Position numbers and translations under genes: made by a program. A DNA stretch of 64,000 nt from Tubulanus polymorphus (lineage: Eukaryota; Nemertea; Palaeonemertea; Tubulaniformes; Tubulanidae). Under the pieces are notes generated by a model, which had not been told where the DNA came from, did not search any database, and saw nothing but the letters and a program-made list of their open reading frames with translations. This document shows positions 13,501 through 25,346 of this stretch, in pieces; position 1 is the stretch's first letter; every line of letters starts with the position of its first letter. The DNA lies in assembly GCF_964204645.1 (NCBI RefSeq), contig NC_134030.1:6136278-6200277 (forward strand), given 5' to 3'.

Positions 13501-16500
13501 CGAGTATTGCCGCGGAGGCGAGCTCGACGCTGGAGGCGATGGAACAATTGCGAAAATCGACGGAAGATCTGCGTATGCCACCCGACGATAAACAACACGA
13601 TCATCATCACCGGGCGGAATCGCCGATTCATATGAGACCCGATTCGCCAATGCGGATTCCGATGGATACGCCGATGCCGCCCGTCTGTCGGTCTCCGCCG
13701 CCGCGATTGAATTCTCCGCCGCAGCTGCAGTCACATTCCATGGCGATCGATTCACCGTCCGGTTTACCGTCGCCGCCTACGACGCATCACTTACCGAACC
13801 AGAGGCACGATAATAAAATCGTTAAACATTCTCCAGTTCACGCGGCCAATAACACGATGTTGTCGCCACCGACGAGTATAATGTCGCCTCCCGGTCAGAA
13901 TCTCGTGATGAAATCGTCGCCGGCTTCGTCTAGTTACACGAGTATGAACCCGTCGTCGTTGCAGCCCGATTCGCAGTCGCCGATGTCGCAATCGGGAGGA
14001 GATCGACATCGTCACGAGTCGTACGGCAGTCAGAACATGGGACCGTCGAGTATCGATAGCGCGTTATCGTCGCAGCACAGCGTACCGTCGCACGGTACGT
14101 CGAATACGACCGCGTTAAAACATCAATCCGCGCAGCTGGCAACTCATTCCGGTCTGACGGCTCCGTTTCTCAGTCATTCGGCCGAGAGTCTATTCAGTCC
14201 GGCTAGCGCGCCGTCGCATCGTAAAGAACCGATGAAAGCTCAAGAACCGTACATGGACACGGCTGACGTTCCGCCTCAGCAACAATCGGCGGCGCCGTCT
14301 CTACCGCCTTCCGTTACTAAGGCATCGCCGTCGAAATCGCCGGTTCGCTCGTCCGCCGGTAATATCACCGGTAACCATAACAACAATACTAGTGCTAATA
14401 ATAGTAAACATTCGCGCAAACAGCAACAACAATCGGGAGGGTTGCCATCGGCGGCGGCTTCGCAATCGAATTATTATTCCACGGAGAATCTATTAATGTC
14501 TAATCGTCACCCGGATAGCATGCCGCCTGGTGGCGGAATGTTCAACCAACCGCAGGCGCCGCCGCCGACCGCGAGCGCGAATAGTAATATGCAAAACAAT
14601 ACGGCGTGCGGAATGCAACGCGGTGGTAACGAGAATAATTTCAACATGCAATCGTTTATGCCGAATATCGCGTCGGATAGTTCGTGTACGGGACCGTTCA
14701 GTATGGCCTCGACGTTACCGGCGTTCTCGTTCAGTTTATCCGGTACGTCGACGTCGAATCCGAATTCTCTTCCGCCGCAGTTTCCGTTCTATCCGCTTCA
14801 CCCATCGATCTCTCAACAGGGGGAGCCACCGGCGCTTAATATGCCTCCGTTTCCTCCGCAGCAGCAGCAACAACAACAACAACAAGACAACCGTAACTCG
14901 TCGATCGGACCGCCTCCGCCGAGACCGACCAAACAATCGAACGATCCTCATTTCAACAATAGTAACTACGGTAGCACGTCGCCGCGGGATTCGATGAGAA
15001 ACGCGCGGCCGAATCAGTTCATGGAAGCGGTGGCGCCCCCTACTCAAGGAAAAGGCCCGCAGTCGTCTGCTAACGATTTCACGGCGATGAATCATAATCG
15101 TAATGATTTGAATTCGTCGGCTCCTAGTATGAACGCCGCCGGCGGACCACCGCCGTTTATCGATATAAATCAACCGATGATGACCGGTCCGGGAAGTTCG
15201 TCCGGCTCCCGATTGGCTAATGATATGAATAGATTACCAAATCATTACACCGACCTGAGTCACGCTCGTCCCGAAATGAATAGAAATCGTCCTCCTCCGC
15301 AGCAACCGCCCGCTCCGCAGCAGGTCGTGCCACCGCCGAAGAATGCGAGTCGACCGCCGAATATGACTCCACCGGCGAGTCGACCACCCGCGAGTCGACC
15401 AGTTGAGATTAGTTCTAGTCACAGACGCCAGTCCGATAGTGGTCCTCGTCTTACCGAAATTGGCCAATCGCAAGCCAGATTATCCGACATCGGCCAATCG
15501 CAAGGTCCGACGAGGATGGATCTGAATCGATCTCCCGGTCGAGTTCGCGATTCGAGCCAATCGCAGAAGAGATTGACGGAAATCGGACAACCGCCGGCGC
15601 CACCTAGAACTCGCTCTAATCCGACGACGAGTCAGTCACCTCAGATTATAAACAGCATGTTTTATCCACCGTCGTTTCCTAATCAGGTGTCTCCAGCCAA
15701 TCAGATGACCAGCCCGCCTTTACATCATCCAAATCGGCGGCCGGGACATCCCGGTGATAACATGCGGACTAATTGCCCTCCTAACTTCCATCCTCCTCCG
15801 CCTGATTTCAATCCAGTTTTGAACTTCGGCGCCGGAGGTTTCGATCCTCCGGCGTTGGAGTTGAATGTTCGAGATACTCCCGGGAGTGGCGGGCCTTCGT
15901 CGACGACGCAACCGAACTATCATCCGCCGGCGCCACCGCAGGCCAGTCCGCGAACTACGAGTAAAGCGAACCGCGAGGCTAACCGCGCGAAGGGTAACAC
16001 TACGAGTTCGAGTCGACAGAGTCCGGCGAATCCACCGGCTCCGTCGAAAAGTCAAAAGTCGCGTTCGAAATCGAAAAAACAAGCCGCAAATAAACCGTAC
16101 GAGATGGACACTAATTTAGGAAATTCGATCTTCGAATCGGGCCGAAGTATGACGCCGTATTTCCATCTCGGCGGAATGCCTTCCCCGCCGTCGCGAAACA
16201 TACAAGGCGAAGGCCCGACGTATCTGCCGGGGAATCTATTCCCGGGAGGTCCGCGCCCGCTTTCCAACGCGAATTCCGTTCAACATAAAAACTCTGAGAT
16301 GAACATGAATCCGCCGTTCAATTCGTTATTTCAAACTCGGCCGCAAAACGGATTAGGTTTGAATTTCCAGCCCGGATTCGGTATGAATCCGATGCATCCG
16401 AATCACCCGAATTCTCCCTCGATTCCTCCTCATTCGAACAGTCTATCGATGCCGCCTCATCTGTCGAACTTCAATCTGAATATATTCTCCGATATCAGCA

Positions 16501-16796
16501 ACCCCGGCCAGCCGGATTCGATGAACATATCCCCGATTAAATTTCCCCACGGTAACCCGATGATACCCCCGCAGCCGGGTATGGAACACAACGCTTTACA
16601 ACATCACCACCAGGGGGCGATATATCACAATCGATCTCATCCGCAAATGTTACATAATATGGGCCTGTTCGGTCACGGGCACCCGGATTTGACCGGGCGT
16701 TCGATGGGCCCAGCAGGAATTGCTCAATTTCACGGACATGGTTCGGGCCCGGCTTTCGGAATGCCCGGATTAAACTTCAACATGCACGAGCATTAA
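7599..16796 (+). CDS. USF3: USF3-like bHLH transcription factor with very large terminal exon
   Basis: Exons are 7599-7680, 8324-8396, 8648-8789, 9072-9168, 9253-9336 and 9595-16796. All are GT-AG and in phase, giving 2559 aa. An acidic leader (residues about 45-61) precedes the bHLH domain at about 62-116. The basic region RKRHARNKLEKHRKDKI keeps the E-box-contacting Glu and the following Arg. Helix 1 is FVNQLIDLLPPI and helix 2 is NEVLERTVNYVKELK. A coiled coil follows at about 117-158. The remaining roughly 2400 residues are Gln/Ser/Pro/Asn-rich and probably disordered, with many polyQ tracts and a Lys-rich block near KKKRAEEKLAAAAAAAA. The C-terminal HLSNFNLNIFSD resembles the conserved C-terminus of vertebrate USF3 (KIAA2018). 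So do the bHLH-plus-coil layout, the overall length and the single giant exon. It is expected to act in the nucleus as a transcription regulator; targets are unknown. The first two exons are inferred from splice phase and are the weakest part. Confidence 0.85.
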
Positions 16797-18210
16797 TCAC
16801 GAAATTAGAAACAAAAGAGATGGCTAGTTACAATCATTAAATACGCAATGGGTGCCGTACTGTTTTCAGAGTAGAAATGTTTTTATTCTATCGTACATCT
16901 GCAATTCTGCTTAAGAGATTTGTCGCTGAGTGAAAATGTTATGAATTATTTCAATTTAACTCACAGTAACTCACAGTTGTTAGTGTACATGGGAGATTTC
17001 TGTGTACAGCATTAGGTTACATAGCAGAGTGAAGAGTATTATTATCGTAGTTCCTAAACGCAGAAGATTTTTGAGAGAAACTCGTGGTGCTATCCATATG
17101 CATATCGTTTAGATGATTTTACATATCTCGAGCAATTGATTCGTTTTAAGTAAAAAAACTTGGTTTAATCAACGAGAAGCTGAGCTCTTTTTATTCATAG
17201 CAAATGTCAATAGGGTTATTGTTTTAGCAACGTTTTGGTCAGTTTATTTGTAAGTCCGTTGGTTAAGATTTATTTTATTAAATCATAAGTTCAGTGATTC
17301 TAATGATTGCGCCTGAAATGGTTTTTATTCGAAGCGTTTATCTGAGCCCGGATTGGCGAAGTATTAAGTAATATGATTATAAAATGCCAGATGGCACATA
17401 TGTTTTTATTGCTAGTGCAGTGAGCATTTCTATCCTCAATGGCATAATACGTTATTCAGTTTTAAAGTAAGAATCTCATGAAATAATGTCCATGATTTCA
17501 GAATTTTTGAAGTATGGTAGCAGTTTTGTGTTTCATCACCTGTTTGTACTGTAAACAAAAATAAGTCCATATGTTATTTTGGACTGAACGAATTAGCACA
17601 CAATCAATTTGTGTCGATGTGTAAATTGAATTTCCTAAAAAGCTGTAGAATAGAATTGTATGTGTACTTAACGTTATATACGTCAACTGTTTTAAGCGAT
17701 TAATGTTGTGTGTTTTGAGTAGAAAATCAAATGTATTATTCTTCGTTTTAACAAGCTTTTAGATAAGACAGTTACGTTAAGGCCCATTGCCCGCGATGAA
17801 CTAGAAAGTCGCAGCGATTCTTGCTCCGCGTGTTGCGTTCCCAGATATATATCGCAATGAAATGTTAAAACATTGTATAGCTTGAAATTGATGTCCATAA
17901 TAAGATATTTATATTTTCTATCGGAAAAATCTTTTGGCTTTAGAAGATTGTTACATCGTATGCGTATTTATGTAGTACTTTTTCTGCACTGTATTTACAG
18001 TGTATTAGGTTAACGTACATTGTGTGTATGTATTGTATATTTGAAAATCGTGTCTCGTCGATAGTTGTTGTGTTTAGTTTTTAGGAAGCTCTTGTACTGT
18101 GCAGACTAGAGATCATATTAAAAAATGTGTACTTTTGACGATATACAACTCAAGGTTAAATGAGATTCTGTGTCTGCATAGTATTTAATGTATGTGCCTC
18201 TGTAAATAAA
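16797..18210 (+). other. 3' UTR of the USF3-like gene with polyA signal
   Basis: AT-rich, with no coding potential that I recognise. AATAAA at 18205-18210 is a candidate polyadenylation signal about 1.4 kb after the stop codon. It overlaps TGTAAATA (18201-18208), which matches the Pumilio recognition element. A second Pumilio-type TGTATATA lies at 18350-18357, so the transcript may extend further. The true 3' end is not determined. Confidence 0.55.
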
Positions 18211-20283
18211 CGATTCATTAGCCATTTATTTGTAAATGTCCTTATGATATTACAATTATTATAATTATTATTAATATTATTATTATTAATGCATTTAAAG
18301 CAAAAAACTAAAATTATGGAGACATTTGTTTTATATATTGAATTGTAAATGTATATATTTTTATTAAAAAAAGAAACAATTACTATTTAAATACAAATTT
18401 TACGCGTGTTTTGTTACAGTTTGTATCACAGGTTTTTACTCTAAGAGTGGAACATCTGTATGTTTTGGCCTCGGAACTACTAAGTAATCAACTTTTTTAA
18501 CCCTGTGGTATACCGCCATAATCTCTATTCCAACAGAATCCTAATTTCTAGGATGAGACAACCCAACATCTATGCATCCTCTGATCAGCATCTAAGCCAA
18601 TCAACATCAGTAGACTGGGTTCGAACTACCAAAATTCCAATAGATGGTGAAAAAATCGATATAGAAAATCTCAGGAATCGGCTTTGAACCCGGGACATCC
18701 CTGTTTATCATTTACCAAGACTTCTCAGAATCAGTCCAAAAAGGTTGATACGAATATAGGACACCTAAATTAATCCAGTCCACTCGGCATCAATATTCAA
18801 TAATGCTGTAACTTTTATTGACTACCAATAAAGCATTACCACCTAACATAATGATATTTGGCCATGAACTTTGATCGATTCAGCATCCCAGAGACAACTC
18901 AGAATCGGCATTAATAACTGGATTCAAACCTTGGAAGCTGCTGTCGTCAGTTTCCACACCACACAGAATCCTCCTTTCCAATAGCAACAGAAACCTCTGA
19001 TATTAAATTGATTGTAATTTTATTCAATACAAATAAAACATAATATAAACCACGAATCATCTGCACAGATTGTCTCCCACAGGACACATTATTCAGTTCT
19101 CACATTAATTGCTCTTATAGTAGCATGAAATCTCAAACAGCACGCACATAAAATAAACCCCACCCTTCTTTACACAGACATACAAACAATAGATACGAGT
19201 GATTAATTACCAAACCAAACAAAATTATTACATCACAAACTGTGTTTGATGTACCTTACAAAATAAATACAGTAACAGGTATCATTACAACATTTGAAAA
19301 TAAATTGAACAGTTGCACAGTCGATGGATGTTACTAAAACTACGCGTGACTAAAACGAAGACCTATGTACTGTGTATGCTACCGCCTCTGATGAAGAGCG
19401 TAGGCCATACCAGAAATGAATATGTAAAATAGCCAGTTTTCTGCTGTGCATAAAACTTCGTTTTAGTGTGCATAGTTTTAGTAAAGCCCTACAGTCAACA
19501 CTTACTGACTAATCTAAAACCATTTTTAGCTAGTGCTGATCCAACAAATTGATACTCGTCAAAAGATTCAATTGGAATGTGCAACTAGCTCCAGCAGTGT
19601 TTAGGTCGTAGCTGTCTATGCAAGGCATAAATTCCTACCGGTAGTTCCAATTTAAAGCTGTCACCTTGTTATAACAAACTCACATTATAATATACTGGTA
19701 GCTACACTCGGTAACTGCCAACTTAGATCCGAATAAAAAACTTGAATAATAATCCACTGGATTAGTTAATGGTCTATTAAAATTATCCAAAGCAAATGTC
19801 AGGGTTCATAGTGTCCATGACCAATATCATTTAATGACTTTCAAGGACTTTTTTTAATATAATCAGTATAATATACTGATTATATTAAAAAAAGTCCTTG
19901 AAATTGCCATTATATTTGCATTGTCCAGGAACATTTTCATTGGAGTCGGGATTACCTGAATAGTGTGAAGTACACCTCACAATACAATGATCTGATATAA
20001 TGTGCAACGGATAACTTCAAATTATATCCGTGCAGTAAGGCAGATGCCATTCAAGGACCAATGAGAATGATTTAAGGATTTTAGAGGCCGCTCCATGATA
20101 ATCAAGGCCTTGAATTGACCCATTCCAATTCTATAACAGTTTATGACCTTCAAAGGACCACTATGAACCCTGAAATGTGGAATACTGAGTAACAAAATAC
20201 ACAAATAACAGTAGATCAGATCAGATCTGAAAAATGCATTATCTACTGCACGATATATATATATATATATATGTATAGAATGA
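18211..20283. other. Convergent intergenic region between USF3 and OS9
   Basis: Both flanking genes point into this stretch, so it should contain both 3' ends. No further gene is seen. Two tRNA-like box-B motifs occur in old repeat sequence around 18615-18695 (GGTTCGAACT on plus; GGTTCAAAGCC on minus). An inverted-repeat element occupies 19800-20172 and a TA microsatellite lies at about 20252-20272. Confidence 0.5.
19800..20172. mobile_element. Non-autonomous TIR element with 6-bp target duplication
   Basis: The left end CAGGGTTCATAGTG is matched by the right end CACTATGAACCCTG. The inverted repeats continue imperfectly inward. The hexamer AAATGT directly flanks both ends, consistent with a target-site duplication. 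There is no transposase reading frame. A perfect 65-nt palindrome (19839-19903) sits inside. The element lies just downstream of the OS9 stop codon, probably in its 3' UTR. The CAGGG terminus recalls hAT elements, but a 6-bp duplication is not the usual 8 bp, so the superfamily is open. Confidence 0.7.
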
Positions 20284-23200
20284 CTAAACTTCATCGACTG
20301 TTTTCTCCTCAGACTGTTCCTCATTCACCGACTGTTGACTGTTGGCAGACGTCCATTTGAAATTGTAACCATTTTCTAATTCTTGTTGTCGTTTCAGCTC
20401 TTCCGCTTCATCTTGGTTGCCGCCCTGACAATTGAATATAAGACAATCGAATCACTTTCAAACTATAATGATTAATTCCTGAAAGTCTATATACGACATA
20501 TTCTGTATACTGTTGAGCGTTATCTATCTATGGTTGTTATTTTGTGGCTACTGGACGACGTCACTGCAATCTTATAATCTGGGAATTTGTATAATTCAAT
20601 ACAATAAATCAGAGATTGAGATTTTTGGTCACTTGCTATATGGATTTAAACCAGTAAACTTGTATTGCCGTTATATGTGGAGATTGAAATTAAAGTTATT
20701 CTCTTATTTAGATAGTTTACATGAATTATACGAATTCAATTTTCTATTTGTTTGTAATTAATCGGGCATCCATCTTTGTGACGTTTTAGATAAATGACAG
20801 TAATGATTTCGCCTCGGAACATGAATTCTTCGTATTGATTGAATCTTCATGCAAACCGATGAACAGTTTTTAAAGGTTAAGCCATGAAAAACTTACCAGG
20901 ATCGAAATGATCATTTTATTCAATGCGAGCGAATCGTCGTCGGTGAAAGAGGTGAGTTTATCGTGACCGGCTGGTAGAGTGGAAATCACTTTAATCTGTA
21001 TGTTTTGATCTGTAGACGATAAATTGACAGGATTACATTCATTTCAATATTTTCGAATGAAAAGTCGAGAAGTTATACAATATCCGTGTAAGTGTAGGAT
21101 ACAAGAGGAATCCCAAAATAATTCAGCCAAAGCTTGTGAGTACAAGGCTTATATATTGAGGAACATTTCGGCTTAAGACCATTATTAGGCTTTTGGCTGA
21201 ATCATTGTGGCATTATTTATTGTATATTTTCTAATGAAACTACTGCAGATGAGACTGACTTGCGTTGAATCCAGCTTTTTTCAGTTCCTCTCTAACCGAT
21301 GATTCTAGGCGTTTCCGTTGCTCTTCCTCAATTTCTACATCACCGCCACTGCCGGGAGAACCGTCCGCCTTCGTCGTATCCCGCTGCGGAGCGTCTGGAT
21401 CGGTGTGCTTGATTTTCATCACGCGAACTTTGATCAAATTTGATGAATCTGTAGAAAAGGAAAATATACAAACTTCGTTTTCTGAGACAAAGATTTCAAA
21501 ATTCCTTCACCGGAATGAACTGAAATCAACTGACCGTCCGGATTTGTTAAACTATCTCCATCGACATCTGCGCCATCTGTTGGTGTTATCTGCTGCTGAT
21601 CACCTGATCCTGGTTCAATCTCACTACCACCAGCAGGGGGCGTTGGTTTATCTAATGCATCCTCATCACCCTCAACACTCGGTGGATGAATCCTATGCAA
21701 GGCACTTCTTAATTTTTCGTCAATTTCTTCCAATTCTGCACAACAACAACCAATTGATATAACACATTATCAATATTTCCTTGAGACTTACTATGATCGG
21801 ATCAACAAGAGAATGAATACAAACCTTGGTTTGATCTTTCTAGTTTAACTAATAAGTCGCTTAGAGATGACGCGAGTTGTTTCAACGATTCTTTCTTATC
21901 GAGTAATTCTGGATTGTTTATTCCCTCGACCGCCATCTGGTCTTCAACTTCTTTCATTATATCTCGAAACTGAGCGGTCATCGTGTCTCTCAATTTCGTT
22001 TTCATCATTTCCATTGATTTGTCATCTCGTTTCATCATACTTTCCATACTTTCCTTCAATTCTATCATTAATACGAATGAAACAACATCAACGTTTAAGT
22101 CGTAAAATTTGCTCTATCTAAGCGATGCAAGTTCCACTTACCTCTAGAAAACTGTTTGTCCGATTCATCAACATCTAATTTCTCCGATTCAGAAACCGAC
22201 CGCGAAGACTCTCCCTCTATAGATTCTTTAAGCGAATCTCCAGCTGGTAGCGAATCATCACCTTCAGGTTGCCGAGTTTGCTCACTTTTCTTACTGGATT
22301 TCGATTCTGTTTCGGCATGTGAAATGTCTTCCGCTATCTTCTGCTTTTTTCGTTCTAACGCGGCCTCTTCCTCTTTCTCAAGTAATCGTTTTCTTTTCGC
22401 GATCGTCTCGCGAACTTCTTTCATATAACTGTGCAATTCTTCCGGCGTTCGAATAGTCTTCATTTCAATTTTCACCTTACTCTCGGAATCCTTGTCGGCC
22501 AAGTCTTCTAACTTCTGTTCGGAAGATTCATCCGGAGAAGCACCCGCTGAAAAAGTAGATTCAGGTCAAGGTCCTGCTTCCTTCATTTGACAATTAGCCT
22601 CAGACACTCACCATTTTTCAGTTTCATGGTCTCTTTCAAGCCTTGTTTCAAGCTATGTATCATCGAATCTTTGATATTCTTGTACGGATCCCCAGCATCT
22701 TTTTGATTCTCTTCCATCAACTTCACCCGAGCCTCGTTTGCTTCTAAACCAAAGTTTGATAAAATCGAAAGAGTTTTCCTAAATTCTGAATTTCTAAGGA
22801 ACTGGGTTATATTAGGAACCTGTTATGGAATAGAACTTTAACACTTTGAGCCAATAAAACCTTTTCTTTATTGAGTTAACCCCAGGGTCCCAGTTGCAGA
22901 GTTTTGACTGGAGTCCCAAAGTGGTCATAAATTGTAAAGTTGTTAGATTGATTATAAAACTAACTAAGATGGTCTTAGACTGGTTAATCTAAGCCATGAC
23001 TGTGCCAGTGGCCCTTGGGTTAGTAAAACTAGTCCATATAAATTTTCCCCCACTTCAAATAACCAGAAATTCACCTTTTAAATACTTGTATTTAGCTTCT
23101 CTTAGCTGTTCCATGCGAATTCTTTCAGCTACAGTAGAAATTAACACGTTTTGACGATTTTGAATCCTTATTTTGTTTATTGAAAAATTATAAGCTTCGG

Positions 23201-25256
23201 TTTAGAACTTACCCTCTTTCGCTTTGAGATATTGCTCATATTGCTCGTGTTCTAACATCGGATTACACGTGATGACGAGAACTTTTTTCGTTTTCGATGG
23301 TTTCAAGTACGGATGATGACAGATTTTGGTGGTATGAACGGTGAGGACGTATCCACACGACTCGGGTTCCACTATACTAGCAATATGATCACCTATTCCT
23401 TCCTCGCATTCAAACTATAAAACAATTCCAATAACCGGCCTAATGATGGAATTGAGAAACACACAAATAAATTTGAAATATTACTCGTCGATGAGTTCGT
23501 ACATACCCTGACTTCAGTTCTGCGCGGTTTGCTGTTCAAATCACACATAGAACCATTTACATACTGCTGGCTGTGATAACGATTTAAACGTTCTTTCTTT
23601 TCCTGAAAAATATACACGAAACAACTATCACAAATGAAGACTGAAAAGAACCTAAACAGGAGCTCGTTCTACAGTTCTAAACTGAGTTCAAAAAAGCCGA
23701 CTCATACACAGTAAAGTACATAGCCTATGCAGCGAGTGCTTTAGTGGTTGACAGGAATCAAAAGGCTGTTTCTTGAATGAGGGCCTGAACCCATGGGTCA
23801 ATGAGGAATTAATTTTGTACTAGTAGTCTAATAGTAGAAATGCTCAGCTCTCACCTTGGCAGATTCATCATTATTCCAATCATATTCCGACTCATAAACA
23901 CCGAGTTTGATTATCTGTCCACTCGGTCGTCCATCTAAAACAATAATAATTAAATACAATAATAGCCTCATGATTTACTTCTATCATAGGCCTAATACAT
24001 AATTGTAAGGCCTACTGTTGTGTTGGGTCACCATCTTAGCAAAACTTTACCTTCTAGATGATATTGTTGAACATATCGCCCATAACAGAATTCATACGTC
24101 CACCAGTCTTTTGTCTAAATAAAAACATGCGAAAAAATTACTTTAAGGTAATCCCCACTAGATCTAATTCCTTCCTTAAATATCATTTATCATCATTTTC
24201 ATCCAGGCTTGTTAGTCACTATATAGCTAAATAAAGATGCTTCAGAACTAATGAGACCTTCTAAAATTTGGTTGAAAGAATTGACAAAAATTCCAGTTTT
24301 ACATTAACTTAAGCAATTAACTTACAAATATTAAACAAGGGCCTTGTTCTAATGGTTTCAGTAAGTCTGGTATTCCGAGTTCTTGCGCCAGTTTTTCCTC
24401 TTCTTTCTCTTTTAAATCATTCGTACCCGAATTCGGTAAAATGCATCGGTATTGCTGTCCGTGTTTGGAGGACAACGCAAGTACATCAGGAGAACCTAAT
24501 GGTACCTGAATCAAAATATATCATATCATATCATAGTTAGTCTATATAAGCCCAGCCTGTTCCGGAAACAACCGAAGATCATCTGGTATCCTGACTCTAA
24601 TGCAGTCTAATAGTAATATCATAAATGCGCAGTCATCGTGCCTGTGATAAATGACATCAGTCAGCTTCTGTTGGGGCTATTTCAGTGCATCTTTTAGGTT
24701 ATCATTTTGTCATTAGGGACGAGTTTCAGTATCAATAAAATATCCACTTTCTATCAAAAACTCTCTTACCACAGGGGCCCGACACACAAGGTTTTTGACC
24801 CCAGTATCCTGTGGTACTATAAAAAGACTTTTTTAGATATAGTAGTACCACCAGGATACTGGGGGTCAAAAGCCTTTTGTGTCAGGCCCCTGTCTGTCTC
24901 CAAGTCTAACCGATAAAGCTAAATGCACCTTTACCTTTCCGCTATGTGGTGCTAGTGTTATCGAGGATTTGGGTCATGTTTAGGCTAGGAACATGAACAT
25001 GGGATACAAAGTGCAGCAAATGGACTTCAATAACAGTGTAATAAACTTCAATTTGTTTTGTATTGAATATTTTGACATAAACCAGGAAGTAAATAAGTCA
25101 GAGAGAATTAATGTCTACCTGAGATGAATCGACTGGAACCTTTAACAATTCTATTCCATATTTTAAGTTCTTCAATTCTTCTATGTCCAGAAAGGCGAAA
25201 GACGTGGGAATATCGACTAGAAATAACAAAAACACCGCTAGTCTAGGACACATCAT
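20284..25256 (-). CDS. OS9: OS-9, ER lectin of ER-associated degradation
   Basis: OS-9 binds trimmed mannose glycans of misfolded proteins in the ER lumen and delivers them to the SEL1L-HRD1 ligase. Exons (minus) are 25256-25119, 24505-24326, 24114-24051, 23934-23855, 23602-23507, 23414-23213, 23128-23075, 22743-22612, 22546-22142, 22061-21825, 21735-21535, 21448-21260, 21009-20897 and 20424-20284. All are in phase, giving 743 aa. The signal peptide MMCPRLAVFLLFLV...TSFA is followed by FLDIEELKNLKYGIELL, as in vertebrate OS-9. The MRH domain spans about residues 100-235. Its glycan-contact residues are all present: WW in KDWWTYEFCYG, Gln in YVQQYHLED, Arg in RRTEVRFEC, and Glu/Tyr in EPESCGYVLT. 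The second half is acidic and coiled-coil-rich. The C-terminal block NQNIQIKVISTLP and the ELENGYNFKW end match the conserved OS-9 tail. No ER-retention tetrapeptide is seen. Two in-frame ATGs are adjacent at 25256 and 25253. Confidence 0.95.
24772..24892. mobile_element. Short foldback (MITE-like) element in OS9 intron 1
   Basis: A 121-bp imperfect inverted repeat. The left arm begins CAGGGGCCCGACACACAAGG and the right arm, read in reverse complement, begins CAGGGGCCTGACACAAAAGG. Both arms continue through GACCCC and CAGTATCCTG to a short AT-rich centre. It has no coding capacity. No convincing target duplication is visible. It lies between OS9 exons 1 and 2. Confidence 0.65.
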
Positions 25257-25284
25257 GCTAAACTTATCTTTAGTTTCGCTGGAG

Positions 25285-25346
25285 GCCGCAGAGTGGTGCT
25301 GTCAACTAAGATCGCAGAGGGTTCGAATCCTGATAATTCCTGCGGC
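25285..25346 (+). repeat. tRNA-like (SINE-head-like) sequence beside the OS9 start
   Basis: A box-A-like GGCCGCAGAGTGG and a perfect box B, GGTTCGAATCC, lie at tRNA-like spacing. A 7-bp stem GCCGCAG/CTGCGGC closes the unit. The T arm is not adjacent to the closing stem and the total is 62 nt, so this is not a functional tRNA gene. It is more likely a tRNA-derived SINE fragment or tRNA relic. It sits about 30 bp upstream of the OS9 start codon. Confidence 0.4.

Noticed and set aside
13162-13755. 197-codon reverse-strand frame, and other long antisense frames across 10.1-16.3 kb
   Set aside because: They lie opposite the USF3-like exon. TCG/CGA-rich codons suppress stops on the other strand. 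They show no domain, have Arg/Ser-rich composition and lack splice support.
14530-14997. 155-codon plus-strand Arg-rich frame
   Set aside because: It is an alternative frame inside the USF3-like exon with very biased composition, a shadow of the real frame.
25285-25346. Second functional tRNA gene
   Set aside because: Only 62 nt long, and the T arm is separated from the acceptor-like stem, so it cannot fold as a normal tRNA.
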